DNA from: Microbacterium sp. SA39
Lineage (GTDB): Bacteria > Actinomycetota > Actinomycetes > Actinomycetales > Microbacteriaceae
Length of the DNA: 64,000 bases
Direction of reading: 5' to 3'
Assembly (NCBI RefSeq): GCF_000967865.1
Contig: NZ_JXRU01000036.1
Span: 1 to 64,000, forward strand
Both the position numbers and the translations under genes were made by a program. Shown here in pieces: positions 24,504 through 32,552 of this stretch (its first letter is position 1; each line of letters starts with the position of its first letter). Below the pieces are notes generated by a model. It saw nothing but the letters and a program-made list of their open reading frames with translations. It searched no databases and was not told where the DNA came from.

Positions 24504-25421
24504 TCAGCGCACCTCAGACTTCGAGCCGCGCAGCTGCACGACGTAGGCGATGACCGCGGTGATGACGCCCATGATGATGGCGATGGTCGCGGCGTAGTTG
24601 AACTGCTGGCCCGCGAACGACAGGTTGTACGCGTACATGTTCGGGGTGAAGAACGTGGTGATCACGTTGGGTGCCAGCGGGCGGAGGATGTTCGGCTCGT
24701 TGAAGAGCTGGAAGCTGCCGATGATCGAGAAGATCGTGGCGATCACGAGCGCTCCGCGGACGGAGGGGATCTTGATCGAGAAGATCGTGCGCCACGCGCC
24801 CGCACCGTCGAGCGACGCCGCCTCGTACATGTCGGTGGGGATGGTCTTGAGTGACGAGTAGAAGATCAGCATGTTGTAGCCGACGAACTCCCACGTCACG
24901 ATGTTGCCGATCGAGACCAGCATCCATTCCTTCGCGAACGGCGTGATGGCGTCGATGCCGAGGAAGTCGTTGACGTTGCTGGCGAGACCGAACTGGTCGC
25001 CGTAGATGTAGCCCCACATGAGCACCGCGACCACGGCGGGAACGGCGTACGGCAGGAAGATGATGATGCGGAAGAAGGATGCTCCGCGCAGCCGTGCGCT
25101 GTCGAGGGCGAGTGCCGCGCCGAGCGCGAGCACGAGCATGATCGGCACCTGCACCACCAGGAAGACCACGACGCGGCCGAACGCCTCCCAGAACTGCGGA
25201 TCGCTCAGCGCGCGGGCGTAGTTGTCCAGCCCCACGAATGCGGTGCCGCCGATGAGCCTCTCCTGGAAGAAGCTCAGGTAGAGCGCGTAGGCGAGCGGTG
25301 TCAGGAACACCAGGGCGAACACGACCATGAACGGGCCGACGAAGGCCCATCCCTTCCAGTCGCGCTTGTCGCGGCGTCGGATGCCGGGGGCACCGAGAGC
25401 TGCGGAGTAATCAGTCGTCAT
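24504..25421 (-). CDS. ABC transporter permease, MalF-type
   Basis: A 305-residue membrane component, first gene of the operon. Hallmarks are GWAFVGPFMVVFALVFLTPLAYALYLSF, DNYARALSDPQFWEAFGRVVVF and the EAA loop DMYEAASLDGAGAWRTIFSIKIPSVRGAL. GAAGAAGG lies about 8 nt before the ATG. The promoter with two LacI-type operators lies in the 108-bp gap to the divergent regulator gene. Confidence 0.93.
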   Translation of the reverse strand: MTTDYSAALGAPGIRRRDKRDWKGWAFVGPFMVVFALVFLTPLAYALYLSFFQERLIGGTAFVGLDNYARALSDPQFWEAFGRVVVFLVVQVPIMLVLALGAALALDSARLRGASFFRIIIFLPYAVPAVVAVLMWGYIYGDQFGLASNVNDFLGIDAITPFAKEWMLVSIGNIVTWEFVGYNMLIFYSSLKTIPTDMYEAASLDGAGAWRTIFSIKIPSVRGALVIATIFSIIGSFQLFNEPNILRPLAPNVITTFFTPNMYAYNLSFAGQQFNYAATIAIIMGVITAVIAYVVQLRGSKSEVR

Positions 25422-25460
25422 CGACGAGACCTTCTTCGGGTGGGAGCGCTCGGGGCGCCA

Positions 25461-25514
25461 TGTGTCAACGTCAACATATGCGATGCGCTGCTAGTGTGTC
25501 AACGTCAACATATG
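25461..25514 (-). promoter_or_regulatory. Sugar operon promoter with tandem LacI-type operators
   Basis: The 20-bp sequence TGTGTCAACGTCAACATATG is present twice, identically, at 25461-25480 and 25495-25514 (34 bp apart). Its core TGTcaACGTcaACA is partly palindromic with an ACGT centre. On the minus strand a perfect -35 TTGACA (25502-25497) lies 18 bp from TATGTT (25478-25473), so one operator covers each promoter element. Confidence 0.85.
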
Positions 25515-25529
25515 AATGGATGGGTGATC

Positions 25530-26567
25530 GTGTCGTCCGAACCTCTGGCAGAGCCCACGCAGCGTCGCCGCGAGCCCTCGATGGAGGACGTGGCGCGCGA
25601 AGCGGGTGTCTCCGGCCAGACCGTCTCCCGCGTCGTGAACGCCCGCGGCTACGTCGGCGCCGCGACGCGCGAACGCGTGGAAACTGCGATGCAGAGCCTC
25701 GGCTACCGGCCGAACAGTGCCGCCCGCGCCCTGCGATCCGGGCGGTTCCGCACCATCGGCGTCGTGATGTTCTCGTTCAGCTCCTATGGAAACCAGCGCA
25801 CGCTCGACGCGATCGCCGTGCGTGCGGCGCAGCTCGGCTACGCCCTCACGCTCATCCCGGTCGAGTCCAGCGCGGGGGAGACCGTCGCGGGAGCCTTCCG
25901 CCGGCTCGAGGAGCACGCGGTCGACGGCATCATCATCGTGATCGAGGCTCACCAGCTCGATGAGGCCGACATCGAGATCCCGCAGGCGCTTCCGGTCGTG
26001 TTCGTCGATTCCAACCGCGGCGACCTGCATCCGTTCGTCGACACGGATCAGGCGCAGGGAGCACGGCTCGCGACCGAGCACCTGCTCGACCTCGGCCACG
26101 CCACGGTCTGGCATGTCGCCGGCCCGGCGAAGTCGTACTCCGCCGAGCGGCGACGTGAGGCCTGGCGGGCGACGCTCGACGGGCGCGGGTTGACGATCCC
26201 CGAGGTGCTGCAGGGGGACTGGTCAGCCGAGTCGGGCTATGGGGCAGGTCTCCGGCTGCGTGAGATCGACGACGTCACCGCGGTGTTCGCGGCGAACGAC
26301 CAGATGGCGATCGGGGTGCTGCGCGCGTTCCGCGAGGCGGGCCGCGAGGTGCCGGAGGACGTCAGCATCGTCGGCTTCGACGGACTGCCGGATGCCGCGC
26401 AGCTCTGGCCTCCGCTGACCACGGTGCAGCAGCATCCGGAGCGGGTCGGTGCCCTCGCGGTCGATGCGCTGCTCGGCGAGCTCGACGGAGCCGAGCGCGT
26501 GCACACGCCCCTCGTCGGCACCGAGCTCGTCGTGCGGGAGAGCACCGCACCCCCGCGGGCGCGCTGA
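25530..26567 (+). CDS. LacI family transcriptional regulator of the galactoside operon
   Basis: A 345-residue repressor. Residues about 15-60 form the LacI HTH and hinge (SMEDVAREAGVSGQTVSRVVNARGYV, RERVETAMQSLGYRPNSAARALRSG), followed by the two-lobed sugar-binding core (IGVVMFSFSSYGNQRTLDAI, HLLDLGHATVWHVAGP, VFAANDQMAIGVLRAF, DVSIVGFDGLPDA). GTG 25530 is preferred: GGATGG precedes it by 6 nt and the length is normal, whereas the upstream ATG 25512 lies inside operator 2. It is divergent from the ABC-galactosidase genes, which it should repress. Confidence 0.92.
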   Translation: MSSEPLAEPTQRRREPSMEDVAREAGVSGQTVSRVVNARGYVGAATRERVETAMQSLGYRPNSAARALRSGRFRTIGVVMFSFSSYGNQRTLDAIAVRAAQLGYALTLIPVESSAGETVAGAFRRLEEHAVDGIIIVIEAHQLDEADIEIPQALPVVFVDSNRGDLHPFVDTDQAQGARLATEHLLDLGHATVWHVAGPAKSYSAERRREAWRATLDGRGLTIPEVLQGDWSAESGYGAGLRLREIDDVTAVFAANDQMAIGVLRAFREAGREVPEDVSIVGFDGLPDAAQLWPPLTTVQQHPERVGALAVDALLGELDGAERVHTPLVGTELVVRESTAPPRAR

Positions 26568-26576
26568 CGCCGGATT

Positions 26577-26601
26577 CCGCGGCTCACGCGGCGAGCCGCG
26601 G
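26577..26601 (+). terminator. Hairpin after lacI-type gene
   Basis: Perfect 9-bp stem CCGCGGCTC/GAGCCGCGG with a 7-nt loop, 10 nt after the stop codon. No U-tract. Confidence 0.55.
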
Positions 26602-26619
26602 CTCAGGAAGCCGGCGTTT

Positions 26620-26687
26620 CGGAGGAGATCTGCACTCCGGAGGGCCGGATACGCCGAGAGCACCCTCCGCGATGCGGATGTCCTCCG
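26620..26687. repeat. 68-bp palindromic repeat, copy 3
   Basis: The 25-nt arms 26620-26644 and 26663-26687 match at 20 of 25 positions around an 18-nt loop, with CGGAGGAGATCTGC on the left and its degenerate inverse on the right. Exactly the same length as copies 1 and 2. Confidence 0.8.
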
Positions 26688-26737
26688 CAATGATGCGGGA
26701 CGCGGGATGCCGGACGGGGGACGCCGGATTCCGCGGC

Positions 26738-27091
26738 TCAGCGCCAGAGGAGTGCGATCGCCGCGTTCGTGACCGTCAGGATGCCGATGAGCCAGAACAC
26801 CGCGGAGGGCACGGCCTGCCCGCGCTTCTGACGGGCGCTGCCGATGCCCAGCATCGCGCCGATGATCAGCAGGACGACGAGCTTGGTGCCGATCTTCGCG
26901 TAGTTCAGCGGACCGTCGATGCCCCACGGAGCCGCCAGCGCGAGGCCCGCGACTCCGGCGATCAGCAGGCCGTAGTCCATGATGCGGGTGATCTTGCGCT
27001 CGCCGCCGAAGGCCTGCACCGCCCACGATCCGAACAGCACGGCGAAGCCGATGAGGTGGACGAGCACGACGATCAGGCGCAGGGTCTCCAT
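26738..27091 (-). CDS. Small four-helix membrane protein, unknown function
   Basis: A 117-residue protein with four hydrophobic segments (LRLIVVLVHLIGFAVLFGSWAV, LIAGVAGLALAAPWGI, IGTKLVVLLIIGAMLGIG, VFWLIGILTVTNAAIALLW). The layout resembles small actinobacterial integral membrane proteins of unknown role. The ATG is fixed by TAGCGT ending 6 nt upstream on the minus strand. It shares its 3' boundary with a 20-bp direct repeat. The 180 bp beyond it up to ribH contain no recognisable gene. Confidence 0.75.
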   Translation of the reverse strand: METLRLIVVLVHLIGFAVLFGSWAVQAFGGERKITRIMDYGLLIAGVAGLALAAPWGIDGPLNYAKIGTKLVVLLIIGAMLGIGSARQKRGQAVPSAVFWLIGILTVTNAAIALLWR

Positions 27092-27271
27092 GCGGTCACG
27101 CTATCCACCTCGGCCGATATACCGCCAGCAAGGCGGTCCTCACCTCGCGTGCCGGCCGCGTCGGCACAGATGTCGTACCGAAGAACGGATGTAGGACGAA
27201 ATCGGTGACTTCTCCCTGCATCCGTGAATTCTCCCGGCAACTGTGCCGTCCCGGCGCGTGCGAGGCCGTGC

Positions 27272-27741
27272 TCAGCCGCGCAGCTCCCGTGTCAGGAGCG
27301 CGGTGCGCAGCGCGGCATCCGCAGCCTCGGCACCCTTGTCCTCCTTCGAGCCCTCGAGACCGGCGCGGTCGAGGCCCTGCTTCTCGTCGTCGAGGGTCAG
27401 CACGCCGAAGCCGACCGGCTTGCCGGCATCCAGCGCGACGCGCGTGAGGCCGTCGGTCGTCGCTGCCGCCACGTACTCGAAGTGCGGAGTGCCGCCGCGG
27501 ATGATGACGCCGAGGGCGACCACGGCATCCGCTCCACCCGCGAACGCGGCCTGCGCCGCGAGCGCCAGCTCGAATGAACCCGGAACGCGCACCACGCGGT
27601 GGGTGGCCCCGGCGTCGTTCAGCACGCGCTCAGCGCCCGCGATCAATCCGTTCGAGATGACCTCATGCCAGGTGCCGGCGATGACGACGACGTTCAGGCC
27701 GCTGCCGTCGATCTTCTCGGTCTTCGGTGCTCCTGCGCCGC

Positions 27742-27745
<4 letters not shown>
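27272..27745 (-). CDS. ribH: 6,7-dimethyl-8-ribityllumazine synthase
   Basis: A 157-residue cytoplasmic enzyme condensing 5-amino-6-ribitylaminouracil with dihydroxybutanone phosphate. Conserved segments are GTWHEVISNGLIAGAERVL near the N-terminus, VPGSFELALAAQAAF, ALGVIIRGGTPHFEYVAAATTDG with the active-site His, and PVGFGVLTLDDEKQGLDR. It is the last gene of the riboflavin operon, its ATG overlapping the ribBA stop (ATGA). The family assembles into pentamers or icosahedra. Confidence 0.97.
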
Positions 27746-29006
<1,261 letters not shown>

Positions 29007-29010
<4 letters not shown>

Positions 29011-29681
29011 CGCGAGCCTCCTTCCGGTGCTGCGTCGGTGGTCGCTCTGAATGCGAGCAGGCGCTCGACGTGACGGGCGAGGATGTCGGTCTCGAGGTTC
29101 ACGCGGTCGCCGACCGCGCGAGTGCCGAGGGTGGTCGCGGCCAGGGTCTCCGGGATCAGCGAGATCTCGAACCAGTGCCCCGGTTCGGTCCCTGAGCCTC
29201 GCTGGGTCCCTGAGCCTGTCGAAGGGGCGCTGACCGCACTCACGGTGAGCGAGGTGCCGTCGACCGAGATCGAGCCCTTGTCGACGACGAGCGGTGCGAG
29301 GTCGGCCGGAAGGCTCACGCGCAGCACGCTCCACTGGGCGCCGGGTCGCACCTCGAGCACCTCGCCGACACCGTCGACGTGACCCTGGACGATGTGTCCG
29401 CCCAGGCGTGCGCCGACGGGCATGGCCTTCTCGATGTTGACCCGCGTGCCGACGCTCGCTCCGCCGATCGCGGCGACGTCGAGCGTCTGCTTCATCACGT
29501 CGGTGTCGAACGTGTCGGCGGTCGAACCGACCACCGTGAGGCACACGCCGGAGACGGCGATCGACTCGCCGTGCACGGCATCCGACGCGGCCTTCGGCGC
29601 GCGCACGGTCAGGCGCCAGCCGTCGCCGGACGGCGCGATGGCGGTGATCTCGCCGATCTCCTCGATGATTCCGGTGAACAT
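29007..29681 (-). CDS. ribE: Riboflavin synthase alpha subunit, with an inserted repeat-encoded peptide
   Basis: A 224-residue enzyme dismutating two lumazines to riboflavin. It has the typical tandem lumazine-binding barrels: MFTGIIEEIGEI, SIAVSGVCLTV, GARLGGHIVQGHVDGVG, then DKGSISVDGTSLTVSAVS. Residues about 152-168 (APSTGSGTQRGSGTEPG) interrupt the second barrel between the conserved SLTVS and WFEISLIPETLAATTLG; normal synthases are 195-210 residues with a short loop here. The insert is encoded by a CCCTTCGACAGGCTCAGGG-type element. ATG 29681 overlaps the ribD stop by one base (TGATG). Confidence 0.96.
29187..29226 (-). repeat. CCCTTCGACAGGCTCAGGG element inside ribE
   Basis: On the minus strand the element (29226-29205) is followed by a second partial copy GGCTCAGGGACC down to 29187. 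It adds about 17 in-frame codons read as P-S-T-G-S-G-T-Q-R-G-S-G-T-E-P without breaking the gene. Confidence 0.85.
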
Positions 29682-30724
29682 CAGGCGGCTCCTTCGTTCT
29701 GAGGGCGGTCGTCGATCACGGGGTGTGCGATCGCGAGCAGGTCGGGTCCGAGCGGCACCCATTCGTCCACGGCGAGGCGTCGAGCCTCGCCGATCGATGC
29801 GACGCCGATGTCGGTCAGTGCGAGGCGGTCTCCGCCGAGCAGTACCGGGGCGATGTAGGCGAGCACCCGGTCGGCGAGCCCGGCCGCGATGAACGCGCTG
29901 GCGAGCGTCGGACCGCCCTCCACGAACAGGCGCTGGATGCCGCGGGCGTGCAGGTCGGCCGCGACCGCGGGCAGATCGTGGGTGTCGAAGAAGAGAGGAG
30001 CGTGCGGATGCCGGTGCACCGCGGCATCAGGGGGAGTCGGGCGGGCTCCGATGATCACCGGGACGGGCTGATCCGGGAACAGGGCATCGCCATCCCGAGC
30101 CGTGAGCGCCGGGTCATCCGCGAGCACGGTGCCTGTGCCGACGGCGATCGCGTCGGACGCTGCGCGACGGCGGTGCACATCGGCGCGTGCGGCGGGCCCG
30201 GTGATCCATTGACTCGAACCGTCGGCGGCGGCCGCGCGACCGTCGAGGCTCTGTGCCCATTTCACCGTGATGTGCGGGCGGCCGAGGCGCTGAGCGGTGA
30301 GCCACCCGTCGATCAGGGCGTGCGCGGCATCCGCCTGCTCCCCGGACTCGACGCTCACGCCGGCATCCTGCAGGCGCTCCGCCCCGCCGCCCGACGCGAC
30401 GCCGGGATCGTCGAGTGCGTAGACCACCCGAGAGACGCCCGCCTCGATCAGGGCGACGGCGCAGGGACCGGTGCGTCCGGTGTGGTTGCAGGGTTCGAGC
30501 GTGACGACGGCGGTCGCGCCGTGCGCCGCACCGGGAGCGAGCTTCGACAGCGCGTCGACTTCGGCGTGGGGGGTGCCGGCGCCGTGGTGCCAGCCCTCGG
30601 CCAGGATCTCGCCGTCGGGGGAGAGGATGACGGCGCCGACCTGCGGGTTCACTCCGCGCGGGCCGCGGGCGGCGAGCTCGAGCGCGCGGCTCATCGCCTC
30701 GCGCTCCGTCCCGTTGACTGCCAT
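29681..30724 (-). CDS. ribD: Riboflavin biosynthesis deaminase/reductase
   Basis: A 347-residue bifunctional enzyme. The N-terminal zinc deaminase has TPHAEVDAL (His and catalytic Glu) and LEPCNHTGRTGPCAVALI (two Cys). The C-terminal NADPH reductase starts near residue 150 (ITVKWAQSLDGRAAAADGSSQWITG) and contains RLFVEGGPTLASAFI. It acts on the GTP cyclohydrolase II product. ATG 30724 is chosen because it gives the normal N-terminus MAVNGTEREAMSRALELA. First gene of the operon, preceded by an FMN riboswitch. Confidence 0.96.
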   Translation of the reverse strand: MAVNGTEREAMSRALELAARGPRGVNPQVGAVILSPDGEILAEGWHHGAGTPHAEVDALSKLAPGAAHGATAVVTLEPCNHTGRTGPCAVALIEAGVSRVVYALDDPGVASGGGAERLQDAGVSVESGEQADAAHALIDGWLTAQRLGRPHITVKWAQSLDGRAAAADGSSQWITGPAARADVHRRRAASDAIAVGTGTVLADDPALTARDGDALFPDQPVPVIIGARPTPPDAAVHRHPHAPLFFDTHDLPAVAADLHARGIQRLFVEGGPTLASAFIAAGLADRVLAYIAPVLLGGDRLALTDIGVASIGEARRLAVDEWVPLGPDLLAIAHPVIDDRPQNEGAA

Positions 30725-30799
30725 CCGTCGTCCTCCTGTGAGGCTCCGGAGCTTCTCCTGATCGGAGAGGGAGACAGTAGGCGCGCGCACAGGCGTCGC

Positions 30800-30945
30800 C
30801 CCGTGCTGCCTCCCTTCCGGACTAGCGAGGTCTCCCTCACATCACCGTCGGTCCCGGAATTCCACCGGATCGGCATCCCGGAAGTACCGAGACGCTCGCG
30901 GACTGTCACCGCCGGTTCGGATTCTCACCGACCCCGGAGCACGTT
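30800..30945 (-). promoter_or_regulatory. FMN riboswitch (RFN element) controlling the rib operon
   Basis: Read on the minus strand, conserved RFN blocks occur in order: GGTCGGTGAGAATCCGAACC, GGCGGTGACAGTCCGCGA, GGTGGAATTCCGGGACCGAC, GGTGATG, and finally AGTCCGGAAGGGAGGCAGCA. These are the universally conserved nucleotides of the FMN aptamer. It lies about 76 nt before the ribD start. With FMN bound, downstream expression should be reduced. Ends are approximate. Confidence 0.95.
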
Positions 30946-31015
30946 CAATGCTCTGAGTGTACTCAACGCGTCTGCGGACATTTCATTCCGCGTCACGACG
31001 GGGGCGGCACACCGG

Positions 31016-31879
31016 TCATTTCAGCAGCCTCGACAGCCGCCGGTCGGCGAGGATCTTGCCGCCGGTCTGGCAGGTCGGGCAGTACTCCAGCGAGCGGTCG
31101 GCGAAGAACACGCTGCGCACCGTGTCGCCGCAGACCGGGCACGTCTCGCCCCGGCGCGCGTGAACCTGCATACCGCGGCGCTTGGCGTCCTTCAGGTCGG
31201 CGGGTGGCTTGCCGGATGCCTCGGCGACGGCATCCGTCAGCGTCTCCTGCATGGCCGCGAACAGCCGATCGATCTCGGCGTCGTCGAGCTTTCCGGCGAT
31301 GGCGTACGGCGACATCTTCGCGGCGTGCAGGATCTCGTCGGAGTAGGCGTTGCCGATGCCTGCGATCACCGCCTGATCGCGCAAGAGTCCCTTGATCTGC
31401 ATCCGCCGGTCTTCGAGGAGCGCGGCGAAGGTGTCACGGGTGAAGGCGGAGTCGAGCGGGTCGGGGCCGAGGCGGGCGATCCCCGGCACCTCCTGCACGT
31501 CGCGGACGACGTAGACCGCCAGCGACTTCTTGGTGCCGGCCTCCGTCAGGTCGAAGCCGCTGCCGTCGTCGAGCGCGATGCGCAGGGCGATCGGCGACTT
31601 GCCCGGCTTGATCAGCGTCGCGGGCAGCGCCTCGTACCAGCGCAGCCACCCGGCCTTGGCCAAGTGGAACACGAGGTGCAGGTCGTCGCCGCAGGACAGC
31701 ACGATGAACTTGCCGAGGCGAGCGGATGCTGTGATCTCGGCACTCTGCAGCGCCGTGATAGGCGGGTCATACGTCTTCAGCGCGGCGATCGCCGACACGG
31801 TCGCACGTGTGATCGTGCGGCCGACCGTGCGCTCGCCGAGGAACGCAGTGAGCCCCTGGACCTCCGGCATCTCAGGCAT
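31016..31879 (-). CDS. Fpg/Nei family DNA glycosylase
   Basis: A 287-residue bifunctional glycosylase/AP-lyase. The N-terminus MPEMPEVQGL supplies the catalytic Pro2 and Glu3, LGKFIVLS carries the conserved Lys, QAVIAGIGNAYSDEILHAAKMSP is the H2TH region, and CPVCGDTVRSVFF...CPTCQTGG forms the C-terminal zinc finger. The sequence GLTAFLGERTVGRTI and overall length fit the actinobacterial Nei-like branch rather than MutM proper. The start is set by MPE and by CAGGAT ending 6 nt upstream. Confidence 0.93.
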   Translation of the reverse strand: MPEMPEVQGLTAFLGERTVGRTITRATVSAIAALKTYDPPITALQSAEITASARLGKFIVLSCGDDLHLVFHLAKAGWLRWYEALPATLIKPGKSPIALRIALDDGSGFDLTEAGTKKSLAVYVVRDVQEVPGIARLGPDPLDSAFTRDTFAALLEDRRMQIKGLLRDQAVIAGIGNAYSDEILHAAKMSPYAIAGKLDDAEIDRLFAAMQETLTDAVAEASGKPPADLKDAKRRGMQVHARRGETCPVCGDTVRSVFFADRSLEYCPTCQTGGKILADRRLSRLLK

Positions 31880-31933
31880 GCTGTCATCCTGCCACCGGCA
31901 TCCGACACTGTCACGTGTCGGCCCGGGCGCCGG

Positions 31934-32497
31934 TCAGAGCACGGGCCAATCGACCGGCGTGCGGTCGTCGCTCGGCAGGAGACCGGCGAACCAGCCGTCG
32001 TCGCGTCCCCGCGGACTCGTCAGCGCCTGACGCTGGAGGCCCTCGTACCGGAACCCGAGGGCCCGAGCGGTGCGGGCAGAGGGCACGTTTCCCGCGACTG
32101 CTCGCCACGTGATGCGGACCAGTCCGAGTTCGGCGAAGCCCCAGTCGATCACGGCGCGGGCCGCCTCGAGGATGTAGCCCTTGCCGCGGGCGGATGCCAC
32201 GACCCAGAACCCGATCTCGGCGTGCCCGCCGGTGTGATGGTCCTCGATGTCGTGCAGCCCGATCATGCCGATGAGGCGGCCGTCGGCGAAGATCCCCCAG
32301 ACGGTCTCCTTGCCGTCGGCCCACCATCCCTCGACGAGCCGCACGAAGTCCTCCGCGTCCGCGCGGGTGTACGGGCTCGGCACGGTCGTCCAGCGCGGGA
32401 TCTCCGGATCCTGGCACGCCGCCTCGATCGCCTCGACGTCGGCCGAGGTCGGTGCACGCAGCACGAGCCGTTCCGTGATGAGCGCGACGGTTTCCAT
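31934..32497 (-). CDS. GNAT acetyltransferase, RimJ/RimL-like
   Basis: A 187-residue acetyl-CoA-dependent N-acetyltransferase. It opens ETVALITERLVLRAPTSADVEAI, has GMIGLHDIEDHHTGGHAEIGFWVVASARGKGYILEAARAVI containing the acetyl-CoA motif (R-G-K-G-Y), and ends with NVPSARTARALGFRYEG, all typical of RimJ/RimL. The acceptor may be a protein N-terminus or a small amine. TAGGCT ends 6 nt before the ATG. It is divergent from mfd with 55 bp between the starts. Confidence 0.9.
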   Translation of the reverse strand: METVALITERLVLRAPTSADVEAIEAACQDPEIPRWTTVPSPYTRADAEDFVRLVEGWWADGKETVWGIFADGRLIGMIGLHDIEDHHTGGHAEIGFWVVASARGKGYILEAARAVIDWGFAELGLVRITWRAVAGNVPSARTARALGFRYEGLQRQALTSPRGRDDGWFAGLLPSDDRTPVDWPVL

Positions 32498-32552
32498 CCC
32501 GACAGCCTAACCAGCGCGCCGCCATGTCGGTGGGCGCGGCTAGTCTTGTCCG

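Larger units (their letters stand above)
26566..26740. repeat. 20-bp direct repeats flanking the third 68-bp element
   Basis: ACGCCGGATTCCGCGGCTCA occurs exactly at 26567-26586 and 26721-26740 (G precedes both). The first copy begins in the lacI stop codon; the second ends in the reverse-strand stop of the next gene. The first also forms a 9-bp hairpin CCGCGGCTC/GAGCCGCGG (26577-26601). Between them lies the palindrome at 26620. Confidence 0.75.
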
